Assembly (NCBI GenBank): GCA_003260075.1 | Contig: QLIY01000134.1 | Location: 41,264 to 105,263, forward strand | DNA: 64,000 nt | Direction: 5' to 3' | Origin: Phallusia mammillata | Taxonomy: Eukaryota > Chordata > Ascidiacea > Phlebobranchia > Ascidiidae | Part shown: piece by piece, positions 11,422 through 24,700 of the stretch | Layout: every line of letters starts with the position of its first letter | Position numbering within the stretch: position 1 is the first letter of the stretch | Notes under the pieces: generated by a model | What the model was told of the DNA's origin: nothing | Databases searched by the model: none | The model's input: only the letters and a program-made list of their open reading frames with translations | Translations under genes and position numbers: made by a program

Positions 11422-14361
11422 CTGCAGGTTTAGTCAACCAGTGCAGAATAATTTCCTCCTCTTACTCCTCTCACTCCGCTCCTCTTTTTCTCTCCCACCA
11501 GAACCTTTTTTTCTCTTTTTTTGCGCATCCATGCGTGCAACCACATTGAGCATGTGGCTTGAATTGGCGTTGTTTTGACGTGTAGGGGAAAGAGGGGTCA
11601 AATACCGCTGTAGATTTGTCAGCAATGGTACTATTCAATTCAAACATGCACGACAGGTAGTTTAATCTATCTACTACCTATCAAGCAATCAATCATTCGA
11701 ATTTATGTTGTTTACAGCGCCCAGAAATAATCTAACGGCAACATAAACGGTTTCTCAGTCTATTTTTTTCAAAGCACAACAAAGAAATAATGTAGCATTT
11801 TTGTAAGAAGGACGATATTTAAAGTGTTGGTGAAATGCATGATATAAAACAGCTCTTTTGGCAAATTTAATTTGGTACTGTCGTTTCAATTATTGCTATG
11901 TGAAAATTATAGCTGAGCTGCTGACATATTGACACGCCAAAATGTATTTATTCTACATGCAAAAATAAGATCAAAAAACACAAAAAACGACACGATAAAG
12001 CATTGTTGGCAGACGAGTTATTCATCCTGGGCTTTTTGACTGCACAGTGGTTGACACAGGGGTTGTGGTTGCTTTTGCATTGCATTCAATATTTGCCTTT
12101 GTGGATTGCACAAGACAAAATCGGCGGTCCCGTCAATAACCAGAGCATTACACATCTCTGATGTTAAAGTGATACCTTACATAACTTAAACTGTGTGAGG
12201 TTACAAGGTTTAATAGTGAGTACGTTTCGGGCCGTAAATCCAGCACAGGTTGTATCACTTGTATTGAAGTTCATTCAGTAAGTTACAAGCTAGTGTAACA
12301 AAAATTGTAGTAAACAAACATTAAATATAAACAACTTCTTTTTTGAAGAAACAGTTTTTTTATTCGCAACAAACGCTTCAAATTCTGGTTTCAGTTTTTT
12401 CATCTATATCAATAATAAATCTGGTAACCAAAAGCAAGTTGTGGATTAAAATGAAAAAGCTTAATTATGAAGTCCTAACAGTTTACCAATATTGTACTTT
12501 TATTCTGATTTTATTCTAACTTTAAGCAAAATAATATCAATCTCGAGTCAAAACACTTATGTTTTTTAGCATGACTGCTGGTCATGAATATATTTACAAA
12601 ACAAATGACGCAATTTGTCCAGACATCTACATCTATAGGTTTGGATCTTATATGAGACACTTTACTGACATCAAGCGGAGCAAACACAACTTCTTTTTCT
12701 TATAACTGAAAAAAACTTTGCAAATAAATTCATTTACCCGCTGGGCAAGGCAAAGGTGCACATTGTTTACGATCGAAGTGAATTAGAAAATCAAGGATTC
12801 TAAGTCACCAGAACGGTCAAAAAAATCTTTTAACACAACACACTAAAAACAAATATTGGTCAGATTTTTAGTTACTTCATAAAAAATACAGATAGGACTG
12901 TAAGCACTGATTAGTGATTTCAAAAATGGGGTTCCCTTTAAAAAAAGGTTAAAAGTCACTGAATATGACCCAAAAGAGGGGTTACTTGCCCAAGAAACAA
13001 CGACTCAATTTTGCTTTTTACTTCACCTTAGTGGCAGTATATATTTTTTTCATCTACAAAATCCACTGTAAGTGCTGCAGAGCTTTTTTTCTTGCCAGTG
13101 GATGCGTTGCCGTACGCGTGTAAAGGAATGTAACAACATGCGATGAATTCATTAAATATTCAACAGAGAGACTCGTGTTCTGTTATTGACTGTGACAAAA
13201 AACATACAAACTTACCAACCAAGATGTGCTTGTATGTTTGGCTATGATGAGTGGGCAATGATGAGAGGAGTTGGTTTCAATTTTGGCGACTTTTAATGGA
13301 TTTATAGAAGAACAAAGTATGCTCAAACTATTTAGTTTACTTTTAAAAGTTTACCAAGTTAAAAAATATTATTTTTGAGACATCCATGTATCAGGCATAA
13401 AGCGTAAAAATCCAAATTCATATTCAAACAATATATGTGCGGCCAAAACGAACTAAATTAGGAAAATTCTTGCAAATTTTTGTTTGTTTGTTTTTATTCT
13501 TTAAATAACGGCGCAAAAGTCCAAAATTTAGCGGAAACGTATGACGATTAACCGAACCCCTTTTTTCGATTAACCTTGTCGTTAAATAACTAACATCGGC
13601 GCCCAAGCAGCGACCAAAAATAACAAGACAGCGACCCTTTAATTTAACGCTCGTCTTTTTTCGTAAACGCTACCAGTCCTCGCTTCGCGGTGTCTCGCGC
13701 TTTTGATAAACAGACTCGCTATTCTAGAACTGTTTGTGGGGTGGCGGACGGCAAGATGGCCCACTGAAATGAATTATTTATGTTGGCTTGGAGGTTGAGA
13801 GACGATTAAACCAGTAAAAGTGACTGTAGTCGTCTGTGGATCTATTGGCCCTTTTTTGTTATTTCGTCAGGCAAGTAAATGAAACGATGCAAAATCGTAG
13901 CGTAGAAAATTTACATGAAACTGATGGCAATGTTTATTATGTGTTTTTGTGGCATTAGGCGGGGTTTTAGGACAAAGGTTTAGTATCAGGGGATAGAAAA
14001 ATTGCAGTACAATATATTAGTGGCTACAACATTAAAGTGCTAGAAATCTAGTCGCCCTCATCAACACGCTTTAAAACGAGAGAAATAAAAAAGAGATCAA
14101 GGAAAAAAATGAGCAAGTAAGATTCTTCTGAATCAACGAAAGCAGTAGTTGGTTGGTAGTTATGCAGTGGTGGAGAAAACGAATACAATTTTTAAAAATC
14201 TCCGTTTACAGGAAAAGGGTGAAGTTTAAGTATTAACCACTTAGCGGCATTAAAATCGTTTTTATATGGAACAGAAGTGTGCTATTTAAAAAAATATTTT
14301 CAAGACATGTTTTGGGTTTCGTTAAATGCGTTTAGATGTAGCCTAGTTTAGATGTAGCCAT

Positions 14362-14405
<44 letters not shown>

Positions 14406-15491
14406 GAATGTTTTAGGTTTTGAAACCGAATCTTTAACAAGAAAATTATTGTAACTGCATTGCCATGATTATACAATTTTAACATAGTTGCTTTAAACAT
14501 TCATAAGATGTTACAGTACTACGTATTACAGTACAAGTAGTAAGTCAAAATGATTTAATTAAAGAATAGTAAAAGTAAAAACATAAAAAAATCGAAATTA
14601 CTTTTAAGTTGAATAGACTAATAGAATTCAAGTTTTGCAAACAAACCATGCATTCTGTAAATGTCTGTTGCTCGTATAAGCCGCTTTTAAGCATTCAGCT
14701 GCACCTTCGCAACGTGTTAATAGGGAAACATCGAAAGTTAAAGCGATTAACATAAACAAACAAAACACATTCCCATTACATTGTAAGTCGTCGAGTGGGG
14801 TAAAAAGATAAAAGACAGAAAGATCTATTTTAGTTCTGTAGAACACAATTTAGGAAACTGTTCGTAGTTTATAACTTACTGGTATCATTTGTAATTTTAA
14901 ATTTCTTAAAATAGTTGGTTGTCCGTTTTCAATTTTATCGCATTTTTTTTGTTATATGTTAAACAAGTGAGATGAGTTTATGAGTATGTTTAGCAATAGC
15001 ATGAAATATTCAAAAACTAGATGGGTATTGGCTACCTGTTTAAGGCATAGATTTGTGATTTGAAATAATTGATTTAAATCATAGGCAAAGAGTTTGGGTC
15101 AAAACAAAAGAAGGGCAGATAAATTGAAATCTTAACAATATGCAGGATTGCGTGCAAGCTGAATTCAAACAATTTTGAAAAAAACAAACGTGCTTTACAT
15201 TATTTATTGATTTATTTTTTGAATCAACATTTTTAATCAACGAAAAACCTTGGGACAAAAAAAATATTTTATTTTTCTTCAGATTCACATATGTACGCTT
15301 GCAACGTGCATATTCAGGAAACGCTTCTTACTGAAAAAATCGAAATCGGCAACTATCGTTGGCTCGACGAACACGTAATAATCGCTATTATTACGTCATC
15401 AAGGCGTTTCAAACACCCACGACAGATGCGTTTTGAATTTTTCGTGTCGCAGTCGCCGATGTCGCATTGATTTAAGAAATCCCAAGGAATT
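11403..15491. other. Intergenic region between SLC16-like gene and CDH23
   Basis: About 4.1 kb between two divergently oriented genes, so it should hold both promoters. I see no convincing coding exon on either strand and no clear TATA box tied to a start. It contains a 43-base G-run at 14362-14404, which probably marks a gap, preceded by a short direct repeat TTTAGATGTAGCC. The 5' ends of both transcripts cannot be fixed from sequence alone. Confidence 0.6.
14362..14404 (+). other. Long G-run (43), probable gap placeholder
   Basis: No duplicated flanks, unlike the short runs. Consistent with a gap of positive estimated size in the intergenic region. Confidence 0.6.
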
Positions 15492-18400
15492 ATGACGTTC
15501 TGTTTTTGCATCGCGCTGGTCGCGTTCCTACCCATTGTGACGTCACAGAACATGCCGCCGATTTTCACAAACGTCTGGTTTTGGAAGATGAGTGAAAATG
15601 ATACCGTGGGTAAGAATACACAAATTTAGTGGTTGAAAGTCATAAATTTACATGTAGGATAATTTCCAAATTGCTGCCGTTTGTTATATGCAGGCATTTT
15701 TGCAAAGGGGGTTTAAAGAGTTTAAGTTTAACGGTTTTCCTGACACAAACTAAGTTTTAATAAAGTCAAAAACAAAAATAAATACACAAATATAAACTCA
15801 AAAATGCCCTGCTTAACGAAACCGAGATTTAAAAAGTTTTTACAGAACCAGGCATAGATTTTAGTGTAATTTAATATTTAGCAATTGTCGCTTTGGAATG
15901 AGAAACGTTTGCCCGAAAAGCGATAAAAATACGGTTGCCAAAGTAACTTTCTGCGTGCTGTGGGATAATGATTCATTGCAGTGGTGTGGGTGCATTCGAT
16001 CTTTCTGCCACAACGGTAGAGTATCGATTATTACGTCATACTGTTTGTCTAGTCAACTTTCGAGAACATATTAACTCCCTCATAATACCACCTATTTTCT
16101 CGCTCATGAAAATTTTACTTGACCAAAACATATTGTTCATCAAACAACCGCGGACTTTGATCAGTCTGATAAAAGGATTTGTTAGTCTATGACCAACCTA
16201 TGCGACTCAAACTTTTGTACCCCAGTGCAAACCTATAAAATAACCCAAACTTTCGGACGCAATATTAATATGAATGTAAACGCTAGTCATAAAATTTAGG
16301 GATCATACTGTATTGTGTAAAATATCCATGTACTGTTAGTTTTATATACCTTTCAGTATTTTGATGTTTATTAAATGCATCTGCGCATAGCATTGCCATA
16401 GTAAAAATAGCTGGAGATCTTAAAAAGTTGACTAACAATGTTTGATCATATAAACCCTATAGTGTGAGGTATGTGATTGTCAATGTGTTAAACGTTCCTT
16501 TGATCACAAAAAGCAATTTATCTGCTTGTGATAATGGAGTTTCCATTAAGATAAGAGTTTTTCAATTGAAATGAAAGGGCTCAATCATTCCAATGTTCCT
16601 GTTCCATTGATAAAAAGCAAGGCAGTGACAAGGTTCAGACATTCGCAGACTTTCCGTAAAGTCAGAAATAGATTTTAGCTTACCAAAGCAGAAATTTTTA
16701 TTTTGTACTTTTTATCCTTGAAAAATTATCCTTATAAGTTGTTGTTGCTTTCTTTAAAATCCTGTCTGCATTTAAAATTCACGTTACAAACAAAGTAAAA
16801 TTTCAATTCAAAACACAATTTTGGGGGGGGGGTTACTTTTTATCCTTGAAAAACTATCCTTAACTTGTTGTTGCTTTCTTTAAAATCCTGTCTGCATTTT
16901 AAATTCACGTTACAAACAAAGTAAAATTTCAATTCAAAACACAATTTTATATCAAACGTATATGCCACCTTATAATCAAACAAAAAAATTGCTGAAGTTT
17001 CGTGTCCAGCGTATTGACATCATAAATTTACTTTTGAACCGACAGTGACCTCATAACCCCTGAATATCGGTCAACAATCGCATGCATTGTGTTTGATTGT
17101 CAGATTATCTTGTGACGTCACAGTGCCCAATTTCCGTCCCCATAATAGTAATTATGAGCGAACAATGCAAAGCTTAAAGCGAAATCAGTCCAATGATTTA
17201 TTATCGGTTCCCGAGAAAACCGATGCATCACAATCCCAATGATGACGTAACAAATTGGGGAATGATCGTCTGGCTGTAATCCACAACGCAGCTTAGCGCA
17301 ACGTGTGAACAAGACCAATATAACCAAATTTTGATGTGAAAATACTATTACAAGTTACGTCACCTTAAGGTCATAACAATATTGCCAAATAAATTATGAC
17401 GTCATCCCAAATTTTCTTGCATCGAATTGTTTTTGACGCCATAATTTAACATCTTTTGATGTAACAACTTTTTCATATATGACATCACCTTAACGCCATA
17501 ACAATTTTCTCAAATAAATTATGAGAAATAAATTATAATGTCATCCCAAATCTTCTTGCATCGAATTGTTTTTGAAGCCATACATGGAGATGCAACAACT
17601 TTTACTTCTATGACGTCACTTTAACGTCATAACAATTTTGCCAAATAAATTATGACATCATCATTTTTTCTGGATTTAAAATGATTTTTTCGCCGTTCAG
17701 GTGCAAGGCCAAAGAACGCGCTCTCGGAAAATGACGTAGTTCATCTGACAGCTTACGACAACAACAACGACCGCCTGACCTTCGGGGTCAGAGGTGACAT
17801 TGGAAGGAAATATTTTACTGTGGACGCAAATTCTGGAACTGTTAAGCTTAAAAAATCATTTGATCGCGAAGTAAGAATTTAATTGTGTTTTTTTGGTTGC
17901 TGAAATACTTAGTGTTTAAACTTTAAACATTGTCTTGTTTCTCAAGTTTGTTTTGCATTTTAGACTGAAGCTTTGCCAGTTAGCCACTTTTTATTCCCTT
18001 TGTCAATTTTAGGTCGACCATGCATACACAGCCAAGTTTACAGTTTCTGACGGAATAAACACGGTCAGTTATCTTTATTTATGACGTCATACATCATCTA
18101 TAGACCTAGTGTGACGTCATTGTACCTCAGGTTGAGGAGGAGGCCACGATCCGGGTAATTGACGTCAACGACAATGCACCCATGTTCGACCAGTCGCGTT
18201 ACGAGGTCGAAATTTCCGAAGTTACCCGAGTGGGATCCGAAGTTATCCGAATATCAGCTTCGGATCCCGACCAGGGTTACGAAGCAGTGGTCCGATATTA
18301 CCTTGCTGACAACGAAGTAAGTCTAAATTAATGTTTATCACGCAACTTTAATAAACGCATGACCTCACACTTTGTACAATGACGTCATACAATGACATCA

Positions 18401-18798
18401 GTGTGTGGCCAGATCTGACCTGGATATCGTTTTCTAAATACACTTTCGCGTCTGCACGTATAGGGGGGGGGGGTTAAATTAATGTTTATCACGCAACTTT
18501 AATAAACGCATGACGTCACACTTTGCACATTGACGTCATACGATTACATCACTATGTGGCCAGTTTTGACCTGGATACTGTTTTCTAAATACACTTTCGC
18601 GTCTGCACGTATGGATTATTTTTGCGTCATAATTGACTTTTAAAGCGTCTTTCCGATTGTGACGTCATAGGGCGATGAGGAGCAGCCGTTCGAAGTGAGA
18701 CGGGACAGCGGGGAAATAATTTTGCGTTCGCAGCTCGATTACGAGAAGAGCAGAAGTTATCGATTATTGGTGATTGCAATGGACAGCGATGAACGAAA
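15492..18798 (+). CDS. CDH23: CDH23 exons 1-5: signal peptide, EC1 and most of EC2
   Basis: Exons: 15492-15609, 17701-17870, 18013-18063, 18131-18316, 18671-18798. Exon 1 encodes MTFCFCIALVAFLPIVTSQN, a good signal peptide, and then PPIFTN, the N-terminal EC1 strand. EC1 has YDNNNDRLTFGV, matching the DNDP-type calcium site special to CDH23 EC1, and it lacks the conserved tryptophan used by classical cadherins for strand swapping. EC1 ends in DVNDNAP within exon 4. Exon 5 ends in phase 2 and joins exon 6 across a 4.65-kb intron that contains an antisense gene. Intron 1 has tandem repeats and one G-run duplication. Confidence 0.95.
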
Positions 18799-21700
18799 GT
18801 AAGCAATACTCGAATTTTATGATCTGTAATCCTCGAAGTGTTGCTTGATCACCCACTCGGCAGTGGATCCCCTCGAACTGCTAGCAAGAGAGAATAATCC
18901 TAAGCCTGACCTCGTTCCGTGGTTGACCTGTGACAGGATTGAAGGTTAAACCAATGGGTTTAAACTTTGCATTAGAAATAATACAATCTCACAAAACTAC
19001 AGATTTTTAAACGTAAAAAATATCAAACGGCGAAAAATGTAATGAACATAGGAAAACTTTACACAGATCTGTTCATAGTTTGATGACGAATGTAACAGCC
19101 CCTTTTAGTTTTCGTTTCTTGCGACGCTTGTTTCGTGCCTACTTTTTAATCGGGTGTAACTGATGTGGCCCATATCACTGATGATAGCATGAGCATTTCA
19201 CCGAAACGGTTGAACCTGTCGCTTTTTATGTCTATTTGGACCGTTATATTCGTCACCCAGACTAATGAACGTACCTTCCAAAGGTTTTGGGCAAAATCTT
19301 TGGTTTTACTTAGCAGTTATCTAAGGGCGTTTTGTATTGTTGCAGTACCATTACATAAATGTTACTGAACACTCGATTGGAGGTCTGCACAAAAAAACTC
19401 CATCATTAAACTTCAAGAAACATAACCCCTGCGTTTCAGTATCCTCACATAATGAGTTCGGTTTACTTATTTTGTAACCACAAAATTTCAAATAAGAGAC
19501 AAGACCCATTTGCATCAACATCAGCAGATGTATAGTATACAGTATGCGCTCATTGATTATGGGGGGGGGGATCTGAGGACGTTTTATATTGTTGCAGTAC
19601 CATTACATAAATGTTACTCAACACTCGATTGAAGGTCTGCACAAAAAACTCCATCATTAAACTTCAAGAAACATATGCGTTACAATATCCTCACATAATG
19701 AGTTCGGTTTACTTATTTTGTAACCACAAAATTTCAAATAGGAGACAAGACCATTTTACATCAACATCAGCAGATGTATAGTATACAGTATGCGCTCATT
19801 GATTATTTTGTTTCCAACCAAAATCGATACAACCTTTTGGTTTTGCGATGGATAACATCGGTTTTACATTATCAGGCGTTATAATGCAATGTACAAACAT
19901 GCGCTGACCAATAGGGCTTGGCCACGTGTCTTGCATTTAGGGACGTGTTGTCTTGAGCCAAAATCGATGAATTCTTAAAAATGTGTTAGTTGCTATTTAA
20001 AGTATTTTGTAGGTATTATGGAATTATATATACTAGGGTGTATTTAGGACTACGTAAGGGTTTGAAAAGAGCGAATAATTTGAATGTTTTTAGAATGAAA
20101 ACAGCCTTGTATTAAATAAACAACCACGGTTGATATCACTTAATAAAAATGAACTATTTGCTGTTCAATACATACAATCCCACCAATTTGGATACATTCG
20201 TTTTGCAAAACTAAAATTTCCAAAAACATTGTTTAACAAGAAACGCAACGACACACATGCATAAAACTTCAGTATTAAACCTCACTATGATAAGCTTAAC
20301 TGGGGCTTTTCCAGCTTTGCAATTAGGGGTTTATTGATTTTAAGGTGACTTGCTTGTCTTGTTCGGCCAAGAATTAAAAAGGTTAGGAAGTTCCCAATGG
20401 ACTGGACGACTCTACCGGTCTGTTATGGACTTAATTGACTTTAATCCAGGTCGACAGGCCATGCGTGGAAATTGTGTTTTGATGTTAATCAGGAGTTAGT
20501 TGATTCCTACGCCGCGGATTGAGAAAAAACAATTTAGCATATTTTATTGGAATGTAATTTCCTTTTGCAAATGTAAAATCGGAATTCAAAAGCTTAGTAA
20601 ACCTCTTTAAAATTACATATTTGCATCAGGAAAAAAATACGTTTGACGTTTGGTTTTAAGACGTTTAGAAAATATGTTTTGCATCCAATTTATCTTATTC
20701 AAATAGAAAAAATCAATTGCCATAGAACTATTAGTTTTGACCTAACTAACAACAGACTAGCTGTGTTACAGCTTTCAATTTAATTTTGTGGTATTCTCTT
20801 CAAAGCGAAAGGTTTTTTAGTTTGAAATGCTTTTTGGGACCTTCTGGTTAAGCATTTTCCGTAGATGTGTAAGATAGACTGGTACATGTGTCACTGTTAT
20901 GTCGTCATAAACGAGTTGCATGAGAAACTCGCGTGCCAGTTCATTTCAACGCAATAAAACTCGCAAATAACAAGATATAAACCGAGATATCAGCCATAAC
21001 TGATACAATATCATGCCACGCCAGACATCGTAAAGTCTTTATGACGTAACAAACGTTGCTTTATTACGCAACGGCGATCGTAAACCGACATTATTCTGTA
21101 TAATTAGACATGTCGGATTATTTGCGTTTCGTTAGTCACTTTGTGGCGAAAGCGGTTTGCTTTTCAATGGACGTGAAATGGCATTGTGACGCAATAATGG
21201 CGATTACGCGTGGCAGATTAATCACGTGATCCATCTGTTGCTTGGTCGAAAAGTTTTTGTTATCGATTAGCGAAAAAGTTGTTTTACTTTTACCTCCATT
21301 GGACTCTTGTTGACGTCACGATTCATGTCGCCACTGCTGGTGACGTCATCACCTATGACGTTGGCTTTCTGTTTAAGTTTGTCCTTAACTTTTTTCTTTA
21401 TTAAATCCAAACACCGGTCAGTTGTTGATTGGCGGCTGTTGGCCTACAGGTTGTGAAAAATAAGTTATGACGTAACAGATTTGAATGTGTTACGTCATAG
21501 TTACCTGGCTTGTGCGACCGGGCTGTGGTTCAGGAATAGAATTGGTTGATTTGTTGCCTGACTGAACAAAAAATGATGCAAATTAAATTTTTTGTTAAAC
21601 ATACATGTTTTTTTACCAAACCCTGTTATGATTACAATGCCTCGGAGTAAACCACCTATTTTTTTGGGAAAACTGCAAATTTTCATCACTTCTTGGGTGT

Positions 21701-24700
21701 TTTGAAATTAACTGTTCAGTTAGTCAGCCTTGTTAATACTCATATAAGGGGGGGGGGAATGCAATCTAATTTTTTGTTAAATATATATGTTTTTTTTACC
21801 AAACCCTGTTATGATTACAATGCGTCGGAGTAAACCACCTATTTTTTTTTGGGAAAAACTGCAAATTTTCATCACTTCTTGGGTATTTTGAAATTAACTG
21901 TTCAGTTAGTCAGCCTTGTTAATACTCATATAACCACAAATCAATGAAGTTTCAGCCGCAAAACCTAATTTCACGGCCTGTTATATTAATTTGCACGCTG
22001 GATAAACGGACTTAACTGTACTAACGTCGTCCTTTAGCGGTCGTTTTGCTTCTTTGACTTTTCGCCGCAAGATGTCGCTAAGTACTTTCTTCAGCATTCG
22101 TCCTTCTTCCTCCGATATTTCTTTGCTGAAACTGCTCGTGGCGGAACTCGACCGTGACTGGCCCTGATTGGTTGCAGGGCGCACGTGACTTGCGACTGTG
22201 ACGTCACAGGTTTCTTTTTGAGGGCAGGCAACTGTTTGTGGTCGCTTAGGATAACCTAAATAATACAAGTACAAAATTACAACAAATTAATGTAAATTGA
22301 TTTATCAGCAATACAATAATGTGGAAAACATAAAAAAAGATGAGAATTTGGTCACTTAAAAACTAGTTGGCAAAGTCATTTCGATTTACCTTGTGTTTGT
22401 ATGTCTTTTACAACATCTGAAATTCTTTCACGTAACAATGCTACGCAAAGCCGTTCCGCTTTCGTCATGTGACGTCGTCTGACACGCTTCGATGGTTTCA
22501 AGTCTTTGAAATTTATTTCTTCTGGCTCGAGTGATTTTTTTACTTAAAATGTGAAAATCTTTAGGACTTTGAATTTTTCATAAACTTTTCGGTTTAGCCA
22601 ATCACCTTTCTCGGTCGCGTCATGGTTGGATGCACCTCCACGTGGCCTTAAAAGTCGAAAACTGATAGACTGGCCTGCTTCTATATCTTGTACACCATAA
22701 AGACTGTTTACAGATTGCTCAGAACAATTTTCTAATTCTAAAATCAATTAATTTCGTGTTACAAACTAAATTACCAGCATTTGTGATGCTAATGCATTTC
22801 TTGGTTGCAGTTTATTGTTAAATTTATTTCTTTTTAATTAATTTATTCAAGTTTTTTATAGTTGTTATTATCTAACAAATATTTTTGGTTGATGCGCTGC
22901 ATTTTTAATCCACGAATTAGATTTTACCGTTTTGGCAATGGTTTTAAAGGTAATTCTTACAAAGTATAAAGGGAAAATCTACTGTCCAAAAAACTTTTTT
23001 GAGTTTTTAAGATAAAAACACCCACCGTTTTCTGTGTCGGAGTCGTCAAAATTCGAATATCTAACACGAAGCGATTCATTCCGATCCATTTTACTTCAAA
23101 TTACCACAAACTACGAACAACGACTAAAACTAACCTTACATCCTCCGCAAATCCTTTTTGACAAACTCATGTACACAGGTTAAAAATCACTCTATGACGT
23201 CACAAGCCCAAGTGTTGCGTACAAGTAATAATTCAGAAATTGATAGACTTTGTAAGGCTGACTTGCAAATCAACAAGGTGACGACAGCAGCATGCAAGGC
23301 CATGTCAACATTCTTATTTCTATGACGTCATTAATGCAGTAGTTACGTAACAGTCCTGTGCTACATAGGATGATTTTAGTTGCAAAGTTATCTCTACTTA
23401 ACTGGTAAAGACGTATTTTCTTTGTAAAAATAATCCGTTGCGTTGCAGTCCTCTCTCTTCAACCTCTACCGTGCAAATCAATGTACAAGACGAACAAGAC
23501 AGTGACCCTGAATTTCTAAATCTTCCATACGACAGAAAAATAGAGGAAGGTGTTACAATGGTGAGTAAATGGTTACAGTTGTTAAAACATTGTGTTCTAT
23601 TAGTTCATTATGGATAAATGTTGTATTTGTTATCACCAAGGGAACAAACGTGGTGCGCATCCAAGCACAAGATGGCGACAGAGGTGCACCGAATGACATC
23701 GTATATTCCCTGATATCCGGCAACGAAGCAGGAACCTTCTTGCTCGAGTCCGGAAACGTCAGAGTTGCGTCACCAATCGATCGTGACGTAATCACGTTTT
23801 CGGGGGTGTTTTCCCTAACTGTTCGAGCCACTGAGATAAGCACGAAAGGTTCACAAGGTGGCGCATTTCGCGAAGTCAGTTTTGACGTCACTGTTCTTGA
23901 CGTCAACGACGAGAGAGCCGAGTTTGATCAAAGCTCGTATCGAGTCGCGGTTTCGGAGAATTTTCCCATCGGGACCGCGTTGCCTTTAACAATGCACGTC
24001 ACAGGTACATCATGACGTCATACACACCTGTGGAGTAACTCCACATGGTTTGAAATTGCATAATTCTGCATGGCAACACAGATAACACCGTTTTGCTAAT
24101 TTTGCTAGTTTTGGTAGGTGGCGCACGCAAATATTTTACATGTAATTTGTGTAAAAAATCCTGACGGTTAAACTATTAGGGTTGGTCTGAGGTAATTAAT
24201 AATAACAATAAAACCAGCCTAAAAACCTATTTATTCATGTTAAATTTAGTCCCTATCCCAGTCTCAATGTTTTTCAAATAACTGTGCTCTTTACGCCACC
24301 TACCGGAAAATAGCAAACCTGGGTAACGGAAAATAGCAAACCTGCGTAACACCTTTTTGTTTTTTGCTCAGACAACGACCAAGATGCCAACAGTGACGTC
24401 ACAATGTCAGTGAGTTGGGCTGATAGTGACGTCATCACCGTTAGCCCGGTGACATTTCGTCACGAGTCTGACGTCACAGTGGTTTTAAAGCGGCCTCTAG
24501 ATTACGAAAGAGAAAAGAGATTTCACTTTAGGGTAAGTTGAAATGATGAATGGTACAATTTAGAACCCGAAGTAATACGTTCTCTTGGTTTAAAGGTGTT
24601 CGCAAACGAAAGCAACAATCCTAAGCTTTTCTCGTCTCGTGACGTCGTTATAGACGTCATCAACGAGAATGATAACGCACCGGTTTTCGGACAGAGACAT

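Noticed and set aside
14362..14404. Long G-run as a G-quadruplex regulatory element
   Set aside because: Pure uninterrupted G, always on one strand and with constant short-run lengths elsewhere, fits gap placeholders better.
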